From positions 1-56,510 of the forward strand of contig JADFYG010000042.1 in the NCBI GenBank assembly GCA_015233155.1: DNA of 56,510 bases, in the 5' to 3' direction. The notes beneath the pieces were generated by a model. That model was given only the letters and a program-made list of their open reading frames with translations. It was not told where the DNA came from and did not search any database. Positions 43,160 through 50,067 of the stretch are shown here, piece by piece; the stretch's first letter is position 1; every line of letters begins with the position of its first letter. The position numbers and the translations under genes are program-made. The stretch comes from Candidatus Rifleibacteriota bacterium. GTDB taxonomy: Bacteria; Muiribacteriota; Ozemobacteria; Ozemobacterales; Ozemobacteraceae.

Positions 43160-43642
43160 CTATTTTACTGAAGCAGTTCCGGAAACGGCGGCAGGCGCGG
43201 CTTCTGCCGAAACGATGATTCCTTCATAACTACGTGACTGAATCTCGATCGTACAGTTGGGGGTTCCGTGGAAAGAAAGACTGGGAGCGATAATCTCTAT
43301 CAGAAACGGGTTCTCGCGATACGGAGAAAACTGAGCACGATAGATCCATGCATTGACTGGTGGCAAACCTTCGATAGTAATGCGAATGCGTACAAACTGA
43401 AATATTTCTCCACCTTTGACAAGTTTCAGCGCGGGATGCCAAGGAACTGATTGTGAAGTAAAATCCGGAACCAATACCACCAGTGGTTTCTCCAGAAGTA
43501 CATTTATGGTTCCTGGTTTGCATGCTGCGACTTCGGGAAAGCATTCCTTGAAAAAGGGCATCTGCTCTCGCAGCGTATTTTGTCCCTGCCCGGCTCCTTT
43601 CTGAATTTTGCCTTTAACAGAAATTTTCACTATGCACCTCAT
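43160..43642 (-). CDS. DUF120 / archaeal CTP-dependent riboflavin kinase-like protein
   Basis: 160 aa. The order of motifs matches, from memory, the archaeal RibK fold: KGKIQKGAGQGQ (Gly-rich loop, 10-21), KPGTINVLLEKP (42-53; the Thr and Asn of GTxN bind Mg-nucleotide in the archaeal enzyme), VRIRITIEG, and FLIEIIAPSL (113-122) before TIEIQSRS. Archaeal RibK phosphorylates riboflavin with CTP; bacteria normally use RibF, so this is an unexpected family here. The C-terminus ends in an Ala/Ser tail. GTG at 43630 with GAGGTG upstream is an alternative start. 12 bp before the MBL gene. Confidence 0.55.
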   Translation of the reverse strand: MRCIVKISVKGKIQKGAGQGQNTLREQMPFFKECFPEVAACKPGTINVLLEKPLVVLVPDFTSQSVPWHPALKLVKGGEIFQFVRIRITIEGLPPVNAWIYRAQFSPYRENPFLIEIIAPSLSFHGTPNCTIEIQSRSYEGIIVSAEAAPAAVSGTASVK

Positions 43643-43981
43643 GTTTCGGGAGATTTTTCGCCAACCGTTCAGGATATAGGATAGCCCAAATTAATGGATG
43701 CATGCAACAAGGCATCATATCACAGGGCAACCGTGAGCTTTGTTCAGTCTGCAAGCGGGCAGCGGGAGATTGCAAAACATGTAGCGACCTTCCGTTGCCC
43801 GTGCTCTACGACAGCAAAAAGTTTGTGTTTGCTCTGAATATCATCTTTCAGATGAGCGAATTCGAAGAATTAACAGGCTATATTTATTCACTTGCTGTCT
43901 CTGCATCTCTCCTTATCAGGGATGAACCCGTGTTCGCACTGTGGCATACAATGCCGGTTTGTGATACAATCCGGACAAAAT

Positions 43982-44758
43982 ATGCAGTCCCTTTTGTTTC
44001 TAGGAGAGATTCTCCACGAGTTGCCGCCTGACACGATCAAGCGATTGCTTGATGATCCGGGAAGCCCGGCAGCGGAATTTGTCACACTTAACGGAACAGG
44101 GCTTATTGGAAATACCGCTCGTCTATTTGATGTATTCGAAAAGCTTTTTGACAATGGCATTGATGTCATCACTCTCGGGGAAAGTGCCTTATCACGCCCT
44201 GCCTCACGTGAACTTCTCGACAGGTTTCCGCGAATTATCCGGCCACTAAATGTATCACCCCACTCTCCGGGAAAAGGCAATATTTTTCTAAAATGCGATT
44301 CTCTTTCCTTCTGGATGATCGCTCTCGCAATGCCAACCGACCGCCGTCCTCTCGATGATCCCTTTCACGTTATTGAAGCATGGCTTGATGGACCCGGCCG
44401 TGATCTTCCCGGATTCGTACATCTCCTTGGGGAGGACCGAGCTATGAAACAGGCTCTGGTCTGGAGGTATCGGCGATCCCAGCCGCCGATACATTGGCTG
44501 GGGACAGGTCTTGGGGCGGCTTCCAGACGCGTGTTCGTTCGTGAGGGAACACTATTTGTTCCAGATATCGGAGTTATCGGAGCAGAGGGAAATATTGCCG
44601 GCATGGCCCCGGAACGCTGGTGGAAAAGATATCGCGAGCGCCTCCACACAGAATCTCTTCCACCAATAACGCGAATTACTGCCGAAGGTGTACTGCTTCG
44701 TCTTGAGTCATCATTTAAAATCGACAGTGTCGAATCGATATTACTACCGCCACAATAG
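43982..44758 (+). CDS. YmdB-family phosphoesterase homologue lacking all metal ligands
   Basis: 258 aa from ATG 43982 (family length about 264). The overall layout is YmdB: MQSLLFLGEI at the start, ARLFDVFEKLFDNGIDVITLGESAL, IIRPLNVSPHSPGKG, RRPLDDPFHVIEAWL, and VPDIGVIGAEG. Yet each metal site is replaced: GD to GE9, NGEN to NGT39G40, GNH to GE67S68, the HAE His to L149, and GTHTH to GTG176LG178. It is predicted to be catalytically dead as a phosphodiesterase, perhaps an RNA- or nucleotide-binding regulator. Divergent from the RibK-like gene. No clear ribosome site. Confidence 0.72.
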   Translation: MQSLLFLGEILHELPPDTIKRLLDDPGSPAAEFVTLNGTGLIGNTARLFDVFEKLFDNGIDVITLGESALSRPASRELLDRFPRIIRPLNVSPHSPGKGNIFLKCDSLSFWMIALAMPTDRRPLDDPFHVIEAWLDGPGRDLPGFVHLLGEDRAMKQALVWRYRRSQPPIHWLGTGLGAASRRVFVREGTLFVPDIGVIGAEGNIAGMAPERWWKRYRERLHTESLPPITRITAEGVLLRLESSFKIDSVESILLPPQ

Positions 44759-44942
44759 GTATCTGATGCTACTTTTTCTTTTTAATGCCCAATATTTTGA
44801 AAACATGGTAAAATACTTCGAATAATCAAATAGGAAGAGTGTAACGTGATAGCAGAATCGATCGAATCTGTTGGGTTCTTGAAACAAGTCGCCCAAATCT
44901 CGACATTTTGTCGTATTGGCCGCATTAAGGAGTTGCAGATCG

Positions 44943-46856
44943 GTGTCTGATCAGATCTCGCGAGACACCATGCGCCTGTTGTATGACGCGCAGTGTTTCA
45001 TACTTTCCCATGGCAAGGAAACAGATGCTATTCTTGGCATTTTAAGCAACACAGCACAGAAATTATCTGGTTGTCGTGGCTTTGGGGTGTTTTTTTATGA
45101 CATCATATCGAAAACATCCCGCATACGCTTCAATGACGGATGCAGCGAATCCTTCCTTAAAGAATTGTCCGACAAATTTGCCGTGGCCCGTTCAGCAGGG
45201 CTTCCTCTTCAAACAGAGCTGGTCATAAGTCCCAACGGGGACAATCATTATTTCATCCCCATCGGGCAGCCAGATGAACCGTTTGGGGTGCTTGTAATAT
45301 CTCTCGGCTCACGCCGGGAGATATCGGGGCTCGAGGAGTTTCGTGAGATGTCCGCTAATGCAATTGCGCATTTCATGGAGGTTGAAGTCGTTAAATTGCA
45401 GATGGCTGAACTGGCTACGCTGCTCGAAGTCGGCAAGGCTATTTCTTCGACTCTCGATCTGAACGAGCTTTTAACCAAAATCATGCACATGGCAACTCAG
45501 GTCATGCGATGCGAAACTTCGACCGTCTACCTTGTTGATAAGCGCACAAATGAACTGTATTTTCATCTCATTTCCGGTGATGCCAAAGTCGGAGCAAAAC
45601 TGAAAGAGATTCGACTTCCCATGGGAATGGGGTTGTCCGGGTGGTGTGCAAAAGAAAACAAGCCCGTTATTGTCCCGGATGCTGCCAAGGACCCGCGGCT
45701 ATACAAGCTCGCTGACAAGAAATCAGGTTTCATCACTCGCTCGATGATCTGTGTGCCAATGAGATTGAAAGATGAAGTGGTCGGTGTTCTCCAGGTTTTA
45801 AATCGCATGGGTGATATCCCGTTTAATGATCACGATGTCGAAATCCTTGAAGCCGTTGCCAATCAGGCTGTTTCAGCTCTCGATAACGCGAGATTGTATG
45901 ACAACATACAAAAAGTTTACTTAGCAACAGTAGAGGTCTTGGCTACCGCAATCGATGCCAAAGATCCATACACTCATGGACACTCGCGTCGTGTTACCGA
46001 CTATTCCGTCGCCATAGCAGAAGAGTTGGGGTTCGATAAGAAGGCCATTGAAGATATTCGATATGCCGGCCTGCTTCACGACGTTGGAAAGATCGGTATC
46101 ACAGACAGCATCATAGGAAAAACTGAGCGACTGACTGATGAAGAATATACGGTCATCAAAAAACATCCGGTTATCGGCGGCGATATTCTTCGCCCGGTAG
46201 ATTTCCTGGCCGAAAAAATTCCGGGCGTGCTTCACCACCATGAATATTATGATGGTCGTGGGTATCCTCATCACTTAACCGGCGATACCATTCCGCTGAT
46301 GGCCAGAATTATTTGCGTTTCAGATGCCTTCGACGCAATGACTTCCGATCGCCCCTATCGCAAGGGCCTCAATGTGAGTGTGGCCGTCGGGGAGCTTAAG
46401 AAGTTCAGCGGAAAGCAGTTTGATCCGATTTGTGTCGAAGCATTCTTGCGAGCGTTCGACAAAAAGTTGTTTCAATGGTTCGAAAAGGCCCCTGGATCTG
46501 AAGAACTCATTCTCAAAAAAGATCCGAATGAAAAAAGCGAGAAAAATCATAGCCAGGAGCTGAAGTCGAGCAATACTCCATCCTCTCAGCCATATCCACC
46601 CACAAACGTTTTAGAAAAGCCTAAAGAAAGCACACAACCGTATCCGCCAATATCTTCTACAAATTCTGCCGAAGAGAAAGCATCTGAAAAAAAAGATGTT
46701 GATTCTTCCAAGCCCAGTACGCAGCCCTACCCACCAATAGCAAATGATCGGAAGAATATTTCTGAGATTACCAATTCTTCCGTTCCTCCGGCAGGGCATA
46801 CACCTTCATCTCAACCGTATCCGCCGATTGATACTGAAGGCAAAAAAAACGACTGA
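44943..46856 (+). CDS. GAF-GAF-HD-GYP phosphodiesterase with QPYPP repeat tail
   Basis: 637 aa from GTG 44943 (AAGGAG at 44927-44932). A first divergent GAF covers about 20-150 and a second canonical GAF about 165-325 (LATLLEVGKAISSTLDLNELL, MGLSGWCAKENKPVIVPDAAKDPR, SMICVPMRLKDEVVGVLQVLNR). HD-GYP about 335-510: DPYTHGHSRRV, YAGLLHDVGKIG, HHHEYYDGRGYPHHLTGD and VSDAFDAMTSDRPYRKG; catalytic residues intact. The C-terminal about 95 residues are disordered and carry four [ST]QPYPP repeats separated by Lys/Glu/Ser-rich spacers. Likely c-di-GMP hydrolase. Confidence 0.9.
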   Translation: MSDQISRDTMRLLYDAQCFILSHGKETDAILGILSNTAQKLSGCRGFGVFFYDIISKTSRIRFNDGCSESFLKELSDKFAVARSAGLPLQTELVISPNGDNHYFIPIGQPDEPFGVLVISLGSRREISGLEEFREMSANAIAHFMEVEVVKLQMAELATLLEVGKAISSTLDLNELLTKIMHMATQVMRCETSTVYLVDKRTNELYFHLISGDAKVGAKLKEIRLPMGMGLSGWCAKENKPVIVPDAAKDPRLYKLADKKSGFITRSMICVPMRLKDEVVGVLQVLNRMGDIPFNDHDVEILEAVANQAVSALDNARLYDNIQKVYLATVEVLATAIDAKDPYTHGHSRRVTDYSVAIAEELGFDKKAIEDIRYAGLLHDVGKIGITDSIIGKTERLTDEEYTVIKKHPVIGGDILRPVDFLAEKIPGVLHHHEYYDGRGYPHHLTGDTIPLMARIICVSDAFDAMTSDRPYRKGLNVSVAVGELKKFSGKQFDPICVEAFLRAFDKKLFQWFEKAPGSEELILKKDPNEKSEKNHSQELKSSNTPSSQPYPPTNVLEKPKESTQPYPPISSTNSAEEKASEKKDVDSSKPSTQPYPPIANDRKNISEITNSSVPPAGHTPSSQPYPPIDTEGKKND

Positions 46857-46946
46857 TATCCCGAATCTATCGATAACTTCTGAAAAATTTCGCTATACCG
46901 AAATTCGGAGAGAGATCAGTTCCTGTTTATGAAAAGGAAAAGTTGA

Positions 46947-47297
46947 TCAGACATCGAGGGCCATCTGTGCTTCGGCTTCGCTGGCAAATTCTGCGGCAAG
47001 AGTTAAAACACCAGTCATCTCCAGTGCTTTGCGAGTCATGCGCGACAACCCTGTGACACCAACCTTGCCGTCGTTGTAATCGATAATCCGAACCATGAGA
47101 TCAAGCAGTATAGACAAACCATAACTATTGATAACCGGCGTTCCCGAAAAATTGAAGATAAATCGATTATTGCCTTCGTCGATAGCTTTTGTACAAATCT
47201 CTTTCAAAATTTGTCCGCCGTAGTCGTCAAGATACCCCTGGGTTCGAAGGGACTGAACCTTACCCAGCTGGATGCGCTCCACCTTGAATTCTGCCAT
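46947..47297 (-). CDS. STAS-domain anti-sigma factor antagonist-like protein
   Basis: 116 aa, a single STAS domain: VQSLRTQGYLDDYGGQILKEI, NRFIFNFSGTPVINSYGLSILLDLM, KVGVTGLSRMTRKALEMTGVLTL. The residue equivalent to the phosphorylated Ser of SpoIIAA-like proteins is S58 in INSYG. Such proteins switch partner kinases/anti-sigma factors by phosphorylation. No RsbW-like kinase or sigma factor is nearby. Divergent from the thiol peroxidase gene. Confidence 0.87.
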   Translation of the reverse strand: MAEFKVERIQLGKVQSLRTQGYLDDYGGQILKEICTKAIDEGNNRFIFNFSGTPVINSYGLSILLDLMVRIIDYNDGKVGVTGLSRMTRKALEMTGVLTLAAEFASEAEAQMALDV

Positions 47298-47382
47298 AAG
47301 TCTTCATTATAGTAGGCTCTACGAGTCTATCTGTCAACTCGACGAAATATTCCTCGCATGCCCCTGCGTAATCCGGCATTGC

Positions 47383-47412
47383 TTGACAGAGTTTACTTCC
47401 CGGCGCTATGGT
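47383..47412 (+). promoter_or_regulatory. Sigma-70-type promoter for the thiol peroxidase gene
   Basis: TTGACA (47383-47388), 18-bp spacer, TATGGT (47407-47412), 25 bp before ATG 47438; GGAGGAAT lies between. Confidence 0.7.
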
Positions 47413-47437
47413 TGTTTCACGAACAGGAGGAATTCTA

Positions 47438-48058
47438 ATGAGAACCCGCAGACTTCTGACAATGTTTCTCTTCGTCTGCTGCTGGATGTCAATTACCACA
47501 CTGGCCGCAGTCGCTGAAGACAAACCATCAAAAGGAGATATATCCAATATGGCCGAACGTTCCGGAGTTGTTACATTCAAGGGAAATCCTCTTACACTGA
47601 TCGGACCTGATTTGAAAGTCGGAGACAAAGCCCCCGATTTCGTTTTGCTCGCCAACGATCTGACTCCAGTGAAATTTTCTGATACCAAAGGCGTTCGTGT
47701 TTTTACCACCGTCCCTTCTCTCGACACACCCGTATGCGATGCTCAGGTTCATCGCTTCAATGAGGAGGCCGGAAAACTCGCAAGCGTTTCCATTTATGCT
47801 GTTTCCGCTGATCTGCCATTCGCGCAAAAACGCTGGTGCGGAGCAGCTGGAATCAGTGCCGTGAAGACTCTTTCCGATCACAGAGAAATGTCTTTCGCCA
47901 CTTCATGGGGAGTCTGCGTAAAAGAACTCAGGCTTCTTGCCCGATCCGTGTTTGTAGTTGATTCCCAGAATACGATCGTTTATAAGGAATTGGTCAAGGA
48001 AATGACCACTCCTCCAAACTTTGAGGCTGCTCTCGAAGCGATAAAAAAAGCTAAATAG
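47438..48058 (+). CDS. tpx: Exported thiol peroxidase
   Basis: 206 aa from ATG 47438 (GGAGGAAT site). Signal peptide about 1-26 (LLTMFLFVCCWMSITTLAAVAE), so the enzyme is likely periplasmic. Tpx core: VVTFKGNPLTLIGPDLKVGDKAPDF, VPSLDTPVC100DAQVHRFN (peroxidatic Cys in the TPxxxT/S-x2-C context) and RWC134GAAGI (resolving Cys). It reduces hydroperoxides using a thioredoxin partner; a periplasmic thioredoxin-fold protein is encoded at 1148-1939. Bacterial Tpx is usually cytoplasmic, though exported forms occur. FATSWGVCVKEL and LARSVFVVD complete the family pattern. Confidence 0.92.
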   Translation: MRTRRLLTMFLFVCCWMSITTLAAVAEDKPSKGDISNMAERSGVVTFKGNPLTLIGPDLKVGDKAPDFVLLANDLTPVKFSDTKGVRVFTTVPSLDTPVCDAQVHRFNEEAGKLASVSIYAVSADLPFAQKRWCGAAGISAVKTLSDHREMSFATSWGVCVKELRLLARSVFVVDSQNTIVYKELVKEMTTPPNFEAALEAIKKAK

Positions 48059-48074
48059 GCACTGAATTATAACC

Positions 48075-48316
48075 TATACCAATCACACGATATTCGTGAG
48101 CGGTTCCGGGCGACCATCAAGGCATGATTAACAAAGGGTGCAAACCGGTTAGTTGAGATTTATCCATTCGTTTGAAGTGACAGTACTGTTTGTCATTCCG
48201 AACGAATGGATAAATCTCGTTTGGCTAAGGCGTCGTGAATATTTAGTCTTCTTTGGCAGTCATGATCAAGAGCGTCCCTGCGTCAGACTTACGAGCGAAT
48301 TTTCAGGACTGGTATC
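48075..48316. repeat. Candidate dispersed element with inverted ends, copy B
   Basis: Left end TATACCAATCACACGATATTCG, right end reading on the other strand GATACCAGTCCTGAAAATTCG. Both ends resemble those at 7537-7633. Encloses a long hairpin. The 316-bp gap between tpx and the PAP2 gene holds no gene. Confidence 0.4.
48155..48218. repeat. Palindromic element with 18-bp perfect stem
   Basis: GAGATTTATCCATTCGTT (48155-48172) pairs exactly with 48201-48218; TGACA/TGTCA pairs inside the loop. The inner words TGTCATTCCGAACGAA recall the common dispersed TCATTCCGAGCGAAGCGAGG-type repeats of many bacterial genomes. Confidence 0.7.
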
Positions 48317-48374
48317 AGTCGAAAGATATATAGGCGTCTTTTCGGCAATAATATGAAAGGTGCCTCGCAAAGAT

Positions 48375-49037
48375 ATGCTTACAATTGATTCCAGTCTTTT
48401 TCATTTTTTCAACAGCGTTTTCGTTTGTTCTTTCCTGGATAAGCTGATGCCTTTCATTTCAAATGAAAAAAACTGGATTCCTTTGCTGGCCGTTCTCGTG
48501 ATCTGGATGTTTTTCGGTGCCGGTGGCAAATATCGCGTTACACTGCTACTGCTGGCTCTTTCCATTGGAGCTTCTGATCAGATCAGCTCGACATTAGTAA
48601 AAAAAGTAGTGGGACGCAAGCGTCCATGCTGTGTAGAACCAAATCCTCGCATGTTAACCGACTGTAAAAAAAGTAAATCCTTTCCATCGTCTCATGCTGC
48701 CAACACGGCTGCGGCGGCAGGAGTCTTTCTTTTCGACATCGGCCCACGCATAGGCATTCCGTTACTTTTTCTTTCCGGAATGATTTCATGGTCCCGCGTC
48801 TACATCGGAGTTCATTATCCGTCAGACGTTGCAGCCGGAATGCTTTTGGGCCTGTTTTTGTCCTGGTTGATCGTATGCCTTCGACGTCGATGGTTCCCGC
48901 CATCAGTCGACACACCAGCATCTTCTGTTATAGAGGGTTCTTCTTCTCCACTTGTTATTACACCCGATGCACACATAAAACCCTCATCGGCTGAAGCTGT
49001 TGCAGGGAGTCCTACTGATCAGAAATGTCCCCGATAA
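48375..49037 (+). CDS. PAP2-family membrane phosphatase
   Basis: 220 aa from ATG 48375 (an in-frame GTG at 48360 is possible). The three PAP2 motifs are KKVVGRKRP, SFPSSHAAN and SRVYIGVHYPSDV, set among about five membrane helices (WIPLLAVLVIWMFFGAG, VTLLLLALSIGAS, IGIPLLFLSGMI, AAGMLLGLFLSWLIVCL). It dephosphorylates lipid pyrophosphates or phosphatidates, for example recycling undecaprenyl-PP for the polysaccharide genes nearby (inference). The C-terminal 40 residues are Ser/Pro/Ala-rich. It overlaps the convergent glycosyltransferase by 26 nt. Confidence 0.87.
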   Translation: MLTIDSSLFHFFNSVFVCSFLDKLMPFISNEKNWIPLLAVLVIWMFFGAGGKYRVTLLLLALSIGASDQISSTLVKKVVGRKRPCCVEPNPRMLTDCKKSKSFPSSHAANTAAAAGVFLFDIGPRIGIPLLFLSGMISWSRVYIGVHYPSDVAAGMLLGLFLSWLIVCLRRRWFPPSVDTPASSVIEGSSSPLVITPDAHIKPSSAEAVAGSPTDQKCPR

Positions 49038-50067
49038 TTGTCTGAATCGTTTCGATGCGGTCGTTCCAGGTTGGAATTTTACTGTGACGACCAGAAACAG
49101 GCCAGGCAAACTCTTCGAGCGCATGATCGAGATCTTCCCGACAGGTTATCACCCGGTCCACATTACAATGTGTGCGTAAATTAGGCAGATCGACAGCCCA
49201 AACAGCGAGGCGGCGTGCAGCATACTCATATACTTTTACCGGATCGACCGCTTCCGTAAGTAATGATCGACAAAACGGTGCCAGACCAACGTGGCATTCG
49301 TCCAACAGATCACGTAAAGACTCGTGTCGCATACTCCCATGTGTTTTGACATTCCGATGTGCTGCGAGAGCGGCAAACGCCGAACCGCGACCCGGCCCGG
49401 CAATATGTAGTTCGCAACGCGAATCATCCGCAAAAAGTCGAAGCCAATCGAAATCAATCCATTCGAAATGTGCGCCGGCCGATACTAATCGAATCGGAGG
49501 CGTGGAAGGCTTCGATCGGGTCGCCGGTGTGTCAATCCAGGACTTGTGCGCGGCATTCGGCAGGAGCACTACCTTACATGCTCCGCCCTGTCTGGCTTCA
49601 TCGCACAGGATAGGTGTTGAAGCAAACACCACGTTACAAACATTATATAGAGCCTGTTCATATCGTTTCCAAGGCAGGACATTCTGACCAGGAAAAACGC
49701 CATGACGGTCACAGCGGTCATAAAAGCGGCAAAGCCATGGCAGATCCGCAAACGCCGCAAATGCTGGATCAGCGATCCACAAAGCCATGCGCGAAGGATA
49801 AACTAGTCCCGTACGATATAGAAGTCCAAAAACGAGACGTGAAGCTATTTTTTGCAGAGAGGGCCACGCAGTCGCTCTGAATGGAATATGCGTCTGAATG
49901 GTGTGAAGACGCTCATTCCGTTGCATTACCCGACAGGAAAAACCACCCGAGACAGGAGGTTCAAGATATCCGATGGTATGCCCTTCAGCGGCAAGGCCCG
50001 TCGCAAGCGCCTGATGCCGCTGCTGAAGAGCGTCGAATGCAACCGGAGAAACAAACAATATGTTCAT
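49012..50067 (-). CDS. Glycosyltransferase (GT-B fold)
   Basis: 351 aa. N-terminus MNILFVSPVAFDALQQRHQALATGLAAEGHTIGYLEPP is typical of the acceptor domain of GT4-like enzymes with a UDP-galactopyranose/teichuronic-acid transferase look. ADLPWLCRFYDRCDRHGVFPG, VFASTPILCDEA, VLLPNAAHKSW, RLVSAGAHFEWIDFDWL, LHIAGPGRG and CHVGLAPF-VDPVKVYEYAARRLAVWA follow. The donor and acceptor are unknown. ATGA overlap couples it to the upstream tandem glycosyltransferase. Confidence 0.82.
   Translation of the reverse strand: MNILFVSPVAFDALQQRHQALATGLAAEGHTIGYLEPPVSGGFSCRVMQRNERLHTIQTHIPFRATAWPSLQKIASRLVFGLLYRTGLVYPSRMALWIADPAFAAFADLPWLCRFYDRCDRHGVFPGQNVLPWKRYEQALYNVCNVVFASTPILCDEARQGGACKVVLLPNAAHKSWIDTPATRSKPSTPPIRLVSAGAHFEWIDFDWLRLFADDSRCELHIAGPGRGSAFAALAAHRNVKTHGSMRHESLRDLLDECHVGLAPFCRSLLTEAVDPVKVYEYAARRLAVWAVDLPNLRTHCNVDRVITCREDLDHALEEFAWPVSGRHSKIPTWNDRIETIQTIIGDISDQ

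Noticed and set aside
43702..44031. 109-codon plus-strand frame with CSVCKRAAGDCKTC
   Set aside because: The Cys spacing is tempting, but there is no ribosome site, no family resemblance, and it overlaps the start of the YmdB-like gene by 50 bp. Left out of the gene list.
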